Source of the DNA: Lachnospiraceae bacterium
GTDB taxonomy: Bacteria > Bacillota > Clostridia > Lachnospirales > Lachnospiraceae
Assembly (NCBI GenBank): GCA_910574805.1
Contig: CAJTCV010000004.1
Span: forward strand, 493 to 64,492
Length of the DNA: 64,000 nucleotides
Direction of reading: 5' to 3'
Below, one piece after another: positions 8,126-17,762 of the stretch. Under the pieces are notes generated by a model, which did no database searches, had not been told where the DNA came from, and saw nothing but the letters and a program-made list of their open reading frames with translations. Positions within the stretch are counted from its first letter, which is position 1, and each line of letters begins with the position of its first letter. The position numbers and the translations under genes are program-made.

Positions 8126-8153
8126 TTGACATATGTCAGAAAAGAGGTATAAT
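8126..8153 (+). promoter_or_regulatory. Promoter with palindromic operator candidate
   Basis: TTGACA and TATAAT with a 16-base spacer. A perfect 12-bp palindrome, TGACATATGTCA (8127-8138), overlaps the -35 box. It drives the DUF134-NifX gene. The palindrome would be well placed for repression, perhaps by the gene's own DUF134 DNA-binding domain; that is an inference. Confidence 0.65.
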
Positions 8154-8236
8154 AGAGGTACAGGCAGGGGTCCGGGAGATTCTGGCCGGCTGCGGAGCAG
8201 ATCGCCGGATTGCTGCAGGCAATCGGAGGTATGAGG

Positions 8237-8989
8237 ATGCCAAGACCATGCAAAAGAAGGCGCATCTGTGCCAGACCCGACTGTGAGCGTTTTGGTCCGG
8301 TGGGCGGCAAAGCGCAGGGAGAAGGGATCACCATGACGCTGGACGAATTTGAATGCATCCGGCTGATGGATCTGGAACACCTGACGCAGGAGCAGTGTGC
8401 GTCGCAGATGAAAGTGGCGCGGACGACCGTGCAGGCGATCTACAGCAGCGCCAGAGAGAAGCTGGCGCAATGCCTGGTGCAGGGAAGGGAACTTTTCATT
8501 GCGGGAGGCAATTATACACTGTGCGAAGCGCGCAGGGGGTGCTGCCGCAGGCATTGTATGGAGGTTGCCGGAGAAGAAAAAGGAGGAGATCGGACGATGA
8601 AGATCGGAGTAACTTACGAAAACGGACAGATTTTTCAGCATTTTGGTCATACGGAGCAGTTCAAGGTGTACGAGGTACAGGACGGCAGGGTAGTGTCTTC
8701 TCAGGTGGTGGATACCAACGGAAGCGGACACGGAGCGCTGGCAGGATTTCTGCAGGAATATCAGGTGGAAACGCTGATCTGCGGCGGCATCGGAGCAGGC
8801 GCGCAGAATGCGCTGGCAGCGGCTGGAATCAAACTGTACGGCGGTGTGTCCGGAGATGCAGATGCGGCAGTGGAAGCGCTCTTAAAAGGCAATCTGGATT
8901 ATGATCCCGACGTACACTGCGATCACCATGGAGAGCACCACGGCGGAAGCTGCGGAAACCATGGCTGTGGGGAGCATACCTGCGGATAA
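8237..8989 (+). CDS. DUF134 (UPF0251) DNA-binding domain fused to NifX/NifB-like domain
   Basis: A 250-residue fusion. Residues 1-105 are DUF134 (MPRPCKRRRI, then a sigma-like helix-turn-helix LTQEQCASQMKVARTTVQ). Residues 124-230 are a dinitrogenase iron-molybdenum cofactor-type domain (MKIGVTYENGQIFQHFGH, ICGGIGAGAQNAL). The tail is rich in His and Cys (HCDHHGEHHGG, GCGEHTCG), which suggests metal binding. There are no nitrogenase genes nearby; such domains also occur in non-nitrogen-fixers. A metal- or FeS-responsive autoregulator is plausible. The start at 8237 is seven bases after GGAGG; the ATG at 8231 is too close. Confidence 0.88.
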   Translation: MPRPCKRRRICARPDCERFGPVGGKAQGEGITMTLDEFECIRLMDLEHLTQEQCASQMKVARTTVQAIYSSAREKLAQCLVQGRELFIAGGNYTLCEARRGCCRRHCMEVAGEEKGGDRTMKIGVTYENGQIFQHFGHTEQFKVYEVQDGRVVSSQVVDTNGSGHGALAGFLQEYQVETLICGGIGAGAQNALAAAGIKLYGGVSGDADAAVEALLKGNLDYDPDVHCDHHGEHHGGSCGNHGCGEHTCG

Positions 8990-9046
8990 GCTGTATATTT
9001 GATGATGAAAAAGCGGTGAATATACAGAAAATAAAAAGATAAGAGA

Positions 9047-9086
9047 AAAGAACCTTCGGGCCCCGGGCTTCAGAGGTTCTTTTTTT
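9047..9086 (+). terminator. Rho-independent terminator after the DUF134-NifX gene
   Basis: AGAACCT / AGGTTCT stem with a GC-rich inner part (CGGGCCCCGGG) followed by seven T residues. Confidence 0.88.
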
Positions 9087-9101
9087 GACGGGACTTTTTC
9101 C

Positions 9102-9130
9102 TTGAAAACAGGGCGCCTTAATAGTATACT
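9102..9130 (+). promoter_or_regulatory. Promoter of the Wadjet operon
   Basis: TTGAAA and TATACT with a 17-base spacer, directly behind the preceding terminator and 89 bases before jetD. Confidence 0.7.
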
Positions 9131-9218
9131 GAAATGAGTGAAAGATACCGCGCGGGAAGAGACATGACCGGCATGACCGGCGCAGGAAAAGCGCGGTTCG
9201 GACAGGAGCAACAGAGCC

Positions 9219-10199
9219 ATGAAGCGTACAACCCTCGAGGCCCTTCTTGCCGGGAAGCGGCAGCTTGACTACCGGCAGCAGTATACCTATATCACCGGAC
9301 TTCTGGAGACAGGCCGGATCAGGCCCCTGAAGGCGTCCGGCAAAAACGGCAAGAAGCCGGCGCTGTACCGGGAATACTGGCTGGAGGAAGAGAAGAAGGA
9401 CGTAAGTCCGCTGCTGGAAGAGCTGCGGTATCGGCTCGTGCCGTCCATTTCCATTGATTATTATCTGGCTCATCCGGAGGTCTACGATGAGGAGCGTCCC
9501 TGGGTGCGTCTGCTGGATGCGTGGCTTCGGGAGAAGAGGGACGGATCACTGTATCCGGAATCTGTCAACGAGCGCAGTTTCGAGATCTGGGGACGGGAGA
9601 AGTTCCTGACAAAAGAGCAGGGAAAGAAGATCCTGAAGCACTGCGGCATATCCATGGAGATGCTTGGAATCTATGAGACGACAGAACCGCTTTCTTATTA
9701 TGCCCATACCAGGACCGTTCCGCAGAATCTGCTGATCCTGGAGAACAAGGATACCTTCTACAGCATGCGGCGCCATCTTCTGGACGGGAAGGAGAGGATC
9801 TTTGGCGTGCCCATGGGGACGCTGATCTACGGCGCCGGCAAAGGAATCCTGCGTTCTTTTCAGGATTTTGACCTCTGTGTGGAACCCTATATGACGGATG
9901 AACGCAACCGGATCTGGTATTTCGGCGATCTGGACTACGAAGGGATCGGTATCTGGGAGAGACTTGCCGAGTTATGTCAACCGCAGAGAGAGATCCGTCC
10001 GTTCTGTCCTGCTTATGAGGTTATGCTTCAAAAGGCGGAGCGGGTAAAGAACCTGCCGGCTACGAAGGAGCAGCAAAACCGAAGGATCGGGGAGGGATTC
10101 TTTGGATATTTTCCGAAAGAGACGGCGGAACGGATGAAGCGGATTCTGGAAAAGGATACCTATATTCCGCAGGAGATTTTAAATATTATGGATTTTTGA
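9219..10199 (+). CDS. jetD: Wadjet system protein JetD (Toprim nuclease subunit)
   Basis: A 326-residue DUF2220-type protein. Its C-terminal Toprim fold has the acidic residue E175 in ILENKDTF and the D237-x-D239 motif in FGDLDYEGIG. In Wadjet, JetD is the nuclease that cuts circular plasmid DNA once the JetABC loop-extruding complex has finished translocating. Here jetD is first in the operon (D-A-B-C), the order I associate with type III Wadjet. The start follows AGGAGC; the stop is 11 bases before the jetA start. The identification rests on the Toprim motifs together with the three partners that follow. Confidence 0.88.
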   Translation: MKRTTLEALLAGKRQLDYRQQYTYITGLLETGRIRPLKASGKNGKKPALYREYWLEEEKKDVSPLLEELRYRLVPSISIDYYLAHPEVYDEERPWVRLLDAWLREKRDGSLYPESVNERSFEIWGREKFLTKEQGKKILKHCGISMEMLGIYETTEPLSYYAHTRTVPQNLLILENKDTFYSMRRHLLDGKERIFGVPMGTLIYGAGKGILRSFQDFDLCVEPYMTDERNRIWYFGDLDYEGIGIWERLAELCQPQREIRPFCPAYEVMLQKAERVKNLPATKEQQNRRIGEGFFGYFPKETAERMKRILEKDTYIPQEILNIMDF

Positions 10200-10210
10200 A
10201 AGGACCCCAT

Positions 10211-11830
10211 ATGCAGTACGATTTTCTGAACCATTTTCCCCGCCGCATGAAAAGCGTCGGGCTTCATTTTATGCTGATCCAGAACAGCATCCAGAAGACG
10301 ACCTGGAAGCAGTATGGCTTTACTTCGGGCGCGGAACAGATCAATATCATCTATGCGGTTCTTCTCTATATTATGGAGCAGTCGCTCAGGGAAGAAATCT
10401 GTACCATGGATGATATCGGCGCCTATATCGATACCGTCAACGTGCAGCATTTCCGGAAAAGCCTGAATTATGACCAGTGCAAACAGCTGGGAGATTTCAT
10501 CGTCAATGTAATCCTCTCCAACGAAGGAAAGGCCATGTACTTTGAAGGCTTCGATTTTGAAGAGAACGACTATCAGAACATGCACATCAGCTATGTGGCC
10601 AACCGCATCGTCTATGTGGATCAGGAATTTCGGCGCACATCTTATTATCTCACCGACGACGGGTACAATCTTCTGCTCTCCACTCTGGAAATTGAAAATA
10701 ACATGAAGCTTACGGTCCATGAGATGATCTTCCAGATGCATCTGGAAAAGCAGAGCTATGACAAAGCTGTGGACGAGATCAAAAATGTCTTCAATCTGAT
10801 GCGGGTTCAGCTGCAGAAGATCCAGGACGCCTGCGGCAAGATTCGCCGGAACGCGCTGAATTATTCCGTGCGGGATTATGAGACGATCCTTCTGGAAAAT
10901 CTGGATACGATTCAGGATACCAAGCAGAAGTTTCAGAACTACCGGGAGATGGTGAAGAGCAGGGCAAGAGAGCTGGAGGATAAGAACATTAACGTGCAGC
11001 AGCTTCTTCCCAAAGAGGAAGAGAAGCTGAACCATCTGCGGGAGATTGAGTCTTATCTGAACCGCACCATCGATGAGCACCAGAAGATCCTGAGCAGCCA
11101 TTTTGATCTGAAGGCGCTCTACACAAGGGAACTGGAGCAGATCTCCCAGATGTCGCTGATCCAGCGGTTTCCTCTGCGGACGGGGCTGTATGATGAAGTT
11201 CTGAAGGATGCGGATACCCTCACCAGACTGGATTATTTCCTGCGGCCGCTGTTCAATCAGAATGCGGAGAAGGCCTATAACCTGAACAAGGCGTTCCAGC
11301 TTCAGCGGCCGGTCCGCAGAAGAGCCGAGGCGGACAGCGAGGAAGAACTGGATTTTGATGAAGAGAGCTGGAGACAGGAAAAGGAGCGGCTCCGTCAGGA
11401 GAAGCTGAAGAAATACGAGGGAAGTCTGGGGTGCCTGATCCGTCATGCATCCGGGAAGGACGGCATCTCTTTGATGGAGCTTGGCAGTCAGATGGGGGAA
11501 GAGGAATGTGCAGAGCTGATTCCGGATGTGGAGATCTTCAAGGAAGTGATGGTGGAGCTGATTAAGAACCGGGAGATCGATCTGACCGTTCTTACAAAGG
11601 AACGCAGCGAATATATCCAGGACAGTACAGAGGATTTTCAGCTGAATGACATGCTCCTGAAGCTGGCGGATGCGGAAGCGGAGGCCGGGAGAAAGCGGAT
11701 CCGGAGGATTCATGTATCCCGGATCGAGGACGGGAGTACGGTGGTCTTCTCCGGGATCCCGGACAAAGAGGGAAAGAGACGGGAGATCCGATGCTCCAAT
11801 GTGCGGCTTCGGGTGTTCAGAGAGGAATAA
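10211..11830 (+). CDS. jetA: Wadjet system protein JetA (DUF5716, kleisin-like)
   Basis: A 539-residue protein starting MQYDFLNHFPRRM. The N-terminal 200 residues are mixed, followed by long coiled-coil helices (about 230-330) and a winged-helix-like C-terminus. By family knowledge JetA is the kleisin subunit that bridges the JetC ATPase heads, as MukF does in MukBEF. The ATG at 10211 lies six bases after AAAGGA; an in-frame TTG at 10196 overlapping the jetD stop is less likely. Part of the tight jetDABC operon. Confidence 0.87.
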   Translation: MQYDFLNHFPRRMKSVGLHFMLIQNSIQKTTWKQYGFTSGAEQINIIYAVLLYIMEQSLREEICTMDDIGAYIDTVNVQHFRKSLNYDQCKQLGDFIVNVILSNEGKAMYFEGFDFEENDYQNMHISYVANRIVYVDQEFRRTSYYLTDDGYNLLLSTLEIENNMKLTVHEMIFQMHLEKQSYDKAVDEIKNVFNLMRVQLQKIQDACGKIRRNALNYSVRDYETILLENLDTIQDTKQKFQNYREMVKSRARELEDKNINVQQLLPKEEEKLNHLREIESYLNRTIDEHQKILSSHFDLKALYTRELEQISQMSLIQRFPLRTGLYDEVLKDADTLTRLDYFLRPLFNQNAEKAYNLNKAFQLQRPVRRRAEADSEEELDFDEESWRQEKERLRQEKLKKYEGSLGCLIRHASGKDGISLMELGSQMGEEECAELIPDVEIFKEVMVELIKNREIDLTVLTKERSEYIQDSTEDFQLNDMLLKLADAEAEAGRKRIRRIHVSRIEDGSTVVFSGIPDKEGKRREIRCSNVRLRVFREE

Positions 11831-11835
11831 AAGCT

Positions 11836-12552
11836 ATGGCATATGAAATTGATACGGTTAAAAAGAGTCAGGAGATCTTTTACTATCTGCTGGAGCACCA
11901 TGAGCTGAGGGAGGAAGAGGAGGAATCACTCTACCGGGCGTATACGGAGCAGGAGGATGTGCAGAATCTGGTGAAATCCCAGGGAGAGATCGCAGACAGC
12001 AGCATTGAGCGGTACGGAGATGTGATCTATCTGATTCCCAGGGAAGAAAATGATTATCTGGGATTTTCCAAAGGGCAGCTGAAGAGTATACTCTGCCGTT
12101 CCGGGGCTACGGACAAGGACTATTATCTGTCTCAGTTTGTGATCCTGACGCTTCTGGTGGAATTTTATGACGGCCAGGGGAGCAGCAGTAAGGCACGGGA
12201 GTACATTCGCACCGGGGAGCTGCAGAACTGCATCTCCGCCCGCCTGAAGGAGGGTGCGGAGCAGATGGATGAGGAGGAGGAAGAACGCTGCGGCATTGCG
12301 TTTTCGGACATGCTGCAGGCATATGAGGCGCTGCGATCCGACGAAAAGGGATCCAGGGCGAAGACGACCAAGGAAGGTTTTCTCCACTATATTCTGCTCT
12401 TTCTGGAAAAGCAGGGACTGGTGGAATACGTGGAGCAGGATGAGATGATCAAGACAACGAAAAAGCTTGACAATTTTATGGACTGGAATCTCCTGAATCA
12501 GAACAACTATGGGAGAGTCCTGAAGATACTGGGGGTAAAGAGGGATGAGTAA
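11836..12552 (+). CDS. jetB: Wadjet system protein JetB (DUF4194, KITE-like)
   Basis: A 238-residue acidic protein starting MAYEIDTVKKSQ and made of winged-helix-like segments, matching DUF4194 (JetB) in size and place. JetB is the MukE/KITE-like accessory subunit that binds the kleisin. The start at 11836 (AGAGGA nine bases upstream) sits five bases after the jetA stop; an upstream ATG at 11791 inside jetA is less likely. It overlaps jetC by eight bases. Confidence 0.87.
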   Translation: MAYEIDTVKKSQEIFYYLLEHHELREEEEESLYRAYTEQEDVQNLVKSQGEIADSSIERYGDVIYLIPREENDYLGFSKGQLKSILCRSGATDKDYYLSQFVILTLLVEFYDGQGSSSKAREYIRTGELQNCISARLKEGAEQMDEEEEERCGIAFSDMLQAYEALRSDEKGSRAKTTKEGFLHYILLFLEKQGLVEYVEQDEMIKTTKKLDNFMDWNLLNQNNYGRVLKILGVKRDE

Positions 12553-15500
12553 GATCAATGCGGTCCGGCTGATCAACGTCAATTACAATAACAATGCCAT
12601 CCGCATCAGCGATGAAACTTTTCATTTTCAGGGGGAGAGCACGCTCCTGTCTCTTCGGAACGGCGGCGGGAAATCAGTGCTGGTGCAGATGATAACGGCG
12701 CCCTTTGTACACAAGCGGTATCGGGATGCCAAAGACCGGCCTTTTGAGAGCTATTTTACCACCGGCAGGCCGTCGTTTATCCTGGTGGAATGGGTGCTGG
12801 ACCAGGGGGCGGGATATGTACTGACCGGGATGATGGTCCGCAGGAGCCAGGAGGCGGAGACGGAGAACGACGAGGGGCTGGACATGGTGACATTCATCAG
12901 CGAATACCGGGAGCCGTGTCTGCAGGATATCCATCATCTGCCGGTGGTGGAAAAAGGGGCGAAGGAGATGGTACTGAAAAATTTTGCGGCGTGCAGGCAG
13001 TTGTTTGACGCCTGGAAAAAGGACGCTTCCCTTCGCTTTTTCTGTTATGACTGTACAAATGCCGCCCAGTCCAGGCAGTATTTTGACAAGCTGATGGAGT
13101 ACCAGATCAATTATAAGGAGTGGGAGTCCATCATCAAGAAGGTGAACCTGAAGGAGTCCGGTCTGTCGGAGCTCTTCTCCGACTGCAGGGACGAGAAGGG
13201 GCTGGTGGAGAAATGGTTTCTGGACGCGGTGGAGAGCAGGCTGAACCGGGAGAAGAGCCGGATGAAGGAATTTCAGAACCTGCTGGAGAAATATGTGGCC
13301 CAGTATCAGGACAACCAGGTGAAGATCCGGCGCAGGGACAGGATCCGCCTCTTCCGGGAGGAGGCAGGTCCCATCCGGGAGCAGGCAGAGCAGTATCGGG
13401 CGGAGGAGGAGAAGGAAAAGGAGCAGATGCATCTGCTGGCCCGTCTGATCGAGGAGCTGAACTGCCTGAAAGGGCAGTCGGAGGAAACATACAGGGCAGT
13501 TCTCGGGAAGATGGATGCGATCCTGGAACAGATCGCCAGGATCGAGTACGAGAAGCTGTCCGGGGAGCTGTACGCACTGGAGGAAAAGCTTCGGTACCAT
13601 ATGAGCAACCGGGATATGATCGAGGCGGAACAGGACGCCCTGAAGCGGGAAGCAGAGGAGGTGGAGCACAGACTTCATCTGCTGGCGTGTGCCAGGCAGC
13701 AGGAGGTGCTGTCAGAGATCCGGACGGAGCTTCTGGAGATCCGGCAGAGGATCCAGGTATCCAGGCAGGAGGAAGCGGATCTTGCGCCGGAGCGGAACCG
13801 GATCGGCAGAACGCTGTACAGATATTATGAACGGGCGTTTACAGAGAATGATACCGCTCACCGGGAAAACCGGGAGCAGTACAGGGCCATGAGTGCGCAG
13901 GCGGCGGCAGAAAAGGAGAAGCTGTCCGGGTATGAGCAGTCTCTCAGGGAAGAGGCATCCAGACAGGGAGCCCTGAAAAGTAAGGCGGAATCGTATGACC
14001 GGCAGGAGGAGCAGTATAACCGTATCTATGGGGAGCAGCTTGCCAGGAATATTCTGGGGGAATACGAGCCGGGGACACTGGACATCCGCAGGCAGGGGGC
14101 GAAAAAGGAGCTGGAGGAGTGCGTCCGCAGCCGTCAGAGAAAGAAAAAACAGCAGGAAGCCGGAGCGGAGCGGCTGAAAAGTCTGGAGCGGAGCCTGCAG
14201 GACCTGCATACGGAGCAGGTGCGCAGAGAGGCGGCAAAAGAACAGCAGGAGGCGCTGAAAGCGGGCTATGAGGAGGAACTGAAAGCCCGGAGAGTGGTGC
14301 TTCAGTACTTGGGGCTTCCGGAAGAGGCGCTCTTTGAGACCGGGGAGATCCTGCAGGCTTCCGGCAGGAAATTAAAGGAACTGGACGGTCTGCTGCAGAA
14401 CCTGCACCGGGAGGAGGAGCAGCAGAAGAAGGAGCACCGGCAGCTGACGGAAGGACGGGCGCTCGAGCTGCCGGAGGCTCTGGAGGCGGAACTTCTGGAG
14501 CTGGGCATGCCCATTGTCTACGGTATGGAGTGGCTGCAGAAAAACGGGTACACAGAAGCGCAGAACCGGGAACTGGTGCACAGCCATCCGTTTCTTCCCT
14601 ATGCGCTGATGATGTCAGGAAAGGAGCTTGACAGACTTATGAGCAGTAAGGGAGAGGTCTGCACTTCTTTTCCGGTGCCCATTGTGGTGCGGGAAGAGCT
14701 GGAGAAGAGCTCTCCGGGCGAAGCCGGCAGTGTTCTGCACCTGCCAGGAGTTCATTTTTATCTGTTGTTTAATGAGAATCTCTTAAATGAAGAAAAGCTG
14801 CGTCTGCTGGTGGAGGAAAAGGCAGGGGAGATTCGGAAGGTGCAGGAAGCCATTGAGATCCGTAAAAGAGAGTATGACGAATACTACGGGCGGCAGGAGC
14901 TGGTGAGGAATCAGTCCGTCAGCAGAGAACGCTGGGACGAAAATGAACGGTGTCTGCAGGAGCTTTCCCAGGAAATGGAAGCGGCGGCAGAGAAGATCCG
15001 GGCCGGACGGGAGGAACAAAGCGGGCTGGAGCAGGAACTGAAGTCTCTGGAGCAGGAGCTGAAGAATTCGGAAAAAGAGATGACCCGCCTGCAGAGGCGG
15101 CAGGAGGATCTGGAACAGCTCTGCAGAGATTATGAGCAGTACGAACAGAACCGGCAGGAGTTGGAACGGTGCGGGCGCAGAATCAAACGTCTGGAAGAAC
15201 AGAAGTCGCTGGCACAGGCCAGTATGGAGCGGCTGAATGAGGAACAGAAGTCGCTGGATCTGGAAGCGAACCGTCTGGAGATGGAAAGCAGACAATTAAA
15301 GGAAAAACAGCATATCTATGAAACGTATGCGGGAGAGGGAGAGCCGGATGTACAGGCGGACAGCGGTCCGGAAGACGTAGAGCTTCTGGAAGCCCGGTAT
15401 CTCGCCATCACCAGCAGTCTGTCCCGGGAGCTTCGCAGTATGGAAGAACAGGAGAGCCGCACCGCGAAGAGATACGAGTCCGCAGCGGAGGATCTGGAGC

Positions 15501-16960
15501 ATGCAAGACTGCGTTATCATCTGGAGCCGGAGGCATGGAAAGAAACACCCTACAATAAGAAGGAAGAGCTTCATCAGGAAGCGCTTCTGGAGGATTGCCG
15601 GAAGAAGCAGGAGCGTAAGCAGGGCCTCTGGACCGAGGAGGTAAAATACATTGCGGCGGCCGAACAGCAGAAGAAGGACTGCATCCGCCGGATGCAGGAG
15701 ACATGCGGAAAGGAAGAGCCCCTTCCGAAAAATGAGATCCAGGAACAGGATCACGAAACCCGGAAAAAAGAACTGGAGTATGAGAGAAAAGAGCTGAAAA
15801 AGCAGGAGGAGAAGCTGAAGGAACGTCTGCAGGGCTATGAGGAAAATCTGACGGCTCTGTCCGAATACCGCGATTTCTCTCCGGGGAAACCGGTGGAGTG
15901 GGAGAGGGATCCTGCGGAAATGGACCGGCAGGAGCTGCGGGAGTTTCAGGGAATCCTGATCCGGGATTACCGCCGGAGCACGCAGAACAGGCAGCAGGCA
16001 AGGAGCAGGCTGGATCAGGTGCTGAACCGGGTGGTGCGTATGGATGTATTTCAGGAGGATTTCTACCGGAAGCCCCTGGAGGCCATGCTGGAGCTGACGG
16101 ATGAGGCAGGTCAGGTCCTGCGGCAGCTTTCCACGACGCTTTTGTCCTACGAGAGCCTGATGGAAAAGCTGGAGGTGGATATTTCGCTGGTGGAGAAGGA
16201 AAAGGAGAAGATCGTGGAGCTTCTGGAGGATTATGTGAAGGAAGTTCACCAGAATATGGATCGGATCGATGCCAACTCCACCATCAGCATCCGGGAGCGT
16301 CCGGTAAAGATGCTGAAGATCCAGCTTCCCCAATGGGAAGAAAATGAGAATCTTTATCATCTGCGGCTGCAGGATATGATCGATGAGGTAACGAAAAAAG
16401 GACTTCAGATCCTGGAGCAGAACGGAAACGCCCAGGAATATTTCGGGACGCAGCTCACCACGAGAAATCTGTACGATGCGGTGATCGGCATCGGAAATGT
16501 GCAGATCCGCCTGTATAAGATCGAGGCCCAGCGGGAATATCCCATTACCTGGGCAGAGGTGGCGAAAAATTCCGGCGGCGAAGGATTCCTGTCGGCTTTT
16601 GTGATCCTGTCCAGCCTCCTTTACTACATGCGGAAAGATGAGACGGATCTCTTTGCGGACCGGAATGAGGGCAAGGTACTCCTGATGGACAATCCTTTTG
16701 CACAGACCAATGCGGCCCATCTGCTGAAGCCTCTGATGGAGGTGGCGAAGAAGACCAATACCCAGCTCATCTGTCTGACCGGGCTTGGGGGCGAGTCCAT
16801 CTACAGCCGGTTTGACAATATCTATGTGCTGAATCTGATCGCGGCCAGTCTGCGGAGCGGGACGCAGTATCTGAGAGCCGAACATCTCAGAGGCGGCGAG
16901 CCTGAGACCATGGTCGTGTCACAGATCCAGGTGGCGGAGCAGCAGGAGTTGATTTTCTGA
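12545..16960 (+). CDS. jetC: Wadjet system protein JetC (SMC/MukB-like ATPase)
   Basis: A 1471-residue SMC-type motor. The N-terminal head has the Walker A motif RNGGGKSVLVQ (K43-S44). Long Glu/Gln/Arg-rich coiled coils fill about 210-590 and 800-1200, separated by a hinge near 600-780. The C-terminal head has the ABC signature SGGEGFLSAF (1343-1352) and the Walker B strand VLLMDNPFAQ with D1382 followed by N1383 rather than the usual catalytic Glu. JetC extrudes DNA loops and delivers small circular DNA to JetD. Its length is in the range for JetC/MukB proteins. It is the last gene of the operon. Confidence 0.92.
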   Translation: MSKINAVRLINVNYNNNAIRISDETFHFQGESTLLSLRNGGGKSVLVQMITAPFVHKRYRDAKDRPFESYFTTGRPSFILVEWVLDQGAGYVLTGMMVRRSQEAETENDEGLDMVTFISEYREPCLQDIHHLPVVEKGAKEMVLKNFAACRQLFDAWKKDASLRFFCYDCTNAAQSRQYFDKLMEYQINYKEWESIIKKVNLKESGLSELFSDCRDEKGLVEKWFLDAVESRLNREKSRMKEFQNLLEKYVAQYQDNQVKIRRRDRIRLFREEAGPIREQAEQYRAEEEKEKEQMHLLARLIEELNCLKGQSEETYRAVLGKMDAILEQIARIEYEKLSGELYALEEKLRYHMSNRDMIEAEQDALKREAEEVEHRLHLLACARQQEVLSEIRTELLEIRQRIQVSRQEEADLAPERNRIGRTLYRYYERAFTENDTAHRENREQYRAMSAQAAAEKEKLSGYEQSLREEASRQGALKSKAESYDRQEEQYNRIYGEQLARNILGEYEPGTLDIRRQGAKKELEECVRSRQRKKKQQEAGAERLKSLERSLQDLHTEQVRREAAKEQQEALKAGYEEELKARRVVLQYLGLPEEALFETGEILQASGRKLKELDGLLQNLHREEEQQKKEHRQLTEGRALELPEALEAELLELGMPIVYGMEWLQKNGYTEAQNRELVHSHPFLPYALMMSGKELDRLMSSKGEVCTSFPVPIVVREELEKSSPGEAGSVLHLPGVHFYLLFNENLLNEEKLRLLVEEKAGEIRKVQEAIEIRKREYDEYYGRQELVRNQSVSRERWDENERCLQELSQEMEAAAEKIRAGREEQSGLEQELKSLEQELKNSEKEMTRLQRRQEDLEQLCRDYEQYEQNRQELERCGRRIKRLEEQKSLAQASMERLNEEQKSLDLEANRLEMESRQLKEKQHIYETYAGEGEPDVQADSGPEDVELLEARYLAITSSLSRELRSMEEQESRTAKRYESAAEDLEHARLRYHLEPEAWKETPYNKKEELHQEALLEDCRKKQERKQGLWTEEVKYIAAAEQQKKDCIRRMQETCGKEEPLPKNEIQEQDHETRKKELEYERKELKKQEEKLKERLQGYEENLTALSEYRDFSPGKPVEWERDPAEMDRQELREFQGILIRDYRRSTQNRQQARSRLDQVLNRVVRMDVFQEDFYRKPLEAMLELTDEAGQVLRQLSTTLLSYESLMEKLEVDISLVEKEKEKIVELLEDYVKEVHQNMDRIDANSTISIRERPVKMLKIQLPQWEENENLYHLRLQDMIDEVTKKGLQILEQNGNAQEYFGTQLTTRNLYDAVIGIGNVQIRLYKIEAQREYPITWAEVAKNSGGEGFLSAFVILSSLLYYMRKDETDLFADRNEGKVLLMDNPFAQTNAAHLLKPLMEVAKKTNTQLICLTGLGGESIYSRFDNIYVLNLIAASLRSGTQYLRAEHLRGGEPETMVVSQIQVAEQQELIF

Positions 16961-17042
16961 GCCGGGAGAAACTGAGCCGGCTCTGCCCGCCTGTATTACA
17001 GGATCATATAAAATGTTAATGCATATGTGACAGGAGAAAAAG

Positions 17043-17675
17043 ATGGAGAAAAAGTTCAGGATTTTATGTTTTGGTGATTCTAATACATTCGGTTACATTC
17101 CGGGAAGGGGAGGCAGGTACGACCGCCATACCCGCTGGCCCGGCCGCCTGCAGGAGCTTCTGGGCAGTGAATATCAGGTAAGAGAAGAGGGACTGTGCGG
17201 CAGGACGACTGCGTTCGAGGATGTGACGGAGCCGGGCAGGAACGGCCTGGACCGGATCCGGGAAGCGGTGGAGCGAAGCCTGCCGCTGGATCTTCTGATC
17301 ATCATGCTGGGGAGCAACGACTGCAAGGCGCAGTTCGGGGCATCGGCAGCGGAGATTGCGGAAGGACTCCGGCAGGTGATGGAAAAGGCGAAAGAGGGCG
17401 GAGCAGCAGACTTCCGCGTCCTTCTGGTCGCTCCTGCAGTCATGACGGAACGAATTATGCACAGCGGCTTCGGAGCGGAATTCGATCAGCGGTCGATAGA
17501 GGTGTCAAAGGAGCTGGCGGGAGTGTACGGATCGCTGGCCAAAAAGTGCGGATGCGATTTTCTGGACGGGACGAAGGTGACGCAGGTCAGCGGGATCGAC
17601 GGCCTGCATCTGGATGCGGAGGGGCATGGGAGGCTGGCGGAGGCGGTATGTGATTGGGTAAAGAATATGCTGTAA
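17043..17675 (+). CDS. SGNH/GDSL-family hydrolase (arylesterase-like)
   Basis: A 210-residue cytoplasmic SGNH hydrolase: block I FGDSNTFGY with the nucleophilic Ser, a Gly block (EGLCGRTT), block III GSNDCK, and block V DGLHLDAEGH with the catalytic Asp-His. The family are esterases and lipases; the closest style is the arylesterase/acyl-CoA thioesterase I branch, and the substrate is unknown. There is no signal peptide. AGGAG lies before the ATG. It sits between the Wadjet operon and the AT-rich block with no obvious link to either. Confidence 0.9.
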   Translation: MEKKFRILCFGDSNTFGYIPGRGGRYDRHTRWPGRLQELLGSEYQVREEGLCGRTTAFEDVTEPGRNGLDRIREAVERSLPLDLLIIMLGSNDCKAQFGASAAEIAEGLRQVMEKAKEGGAADFRVLLVAPAVMTERIMHSGFGAEFDQRSIEVSKELAGVYGSLAKKCGCDFLDGTKVTQVSGIDGLHLDAEGHGRLAEAVCDWVKNML

Positions 17676-17762
17676 TGAAGGTAGTCTGTTACTTAAAATA
17701 TACAAGTCAAAGAATATGCAAGATACAATCAGATAAAATATAAAGAAAAGAGGAAAAAAGGA

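Noticed and set aside
9163-9180. Tandem 9-bp repeat CATGACCGG in the Wadjet leader
   Set aside because: Two copies only, short, with no larger structure; probably chance or replication slippage.
10160-11713. 517-codon open frame on the minus strand
   Set aside because: Antisense to jetA; the sense protein fits the Wadjet operon.
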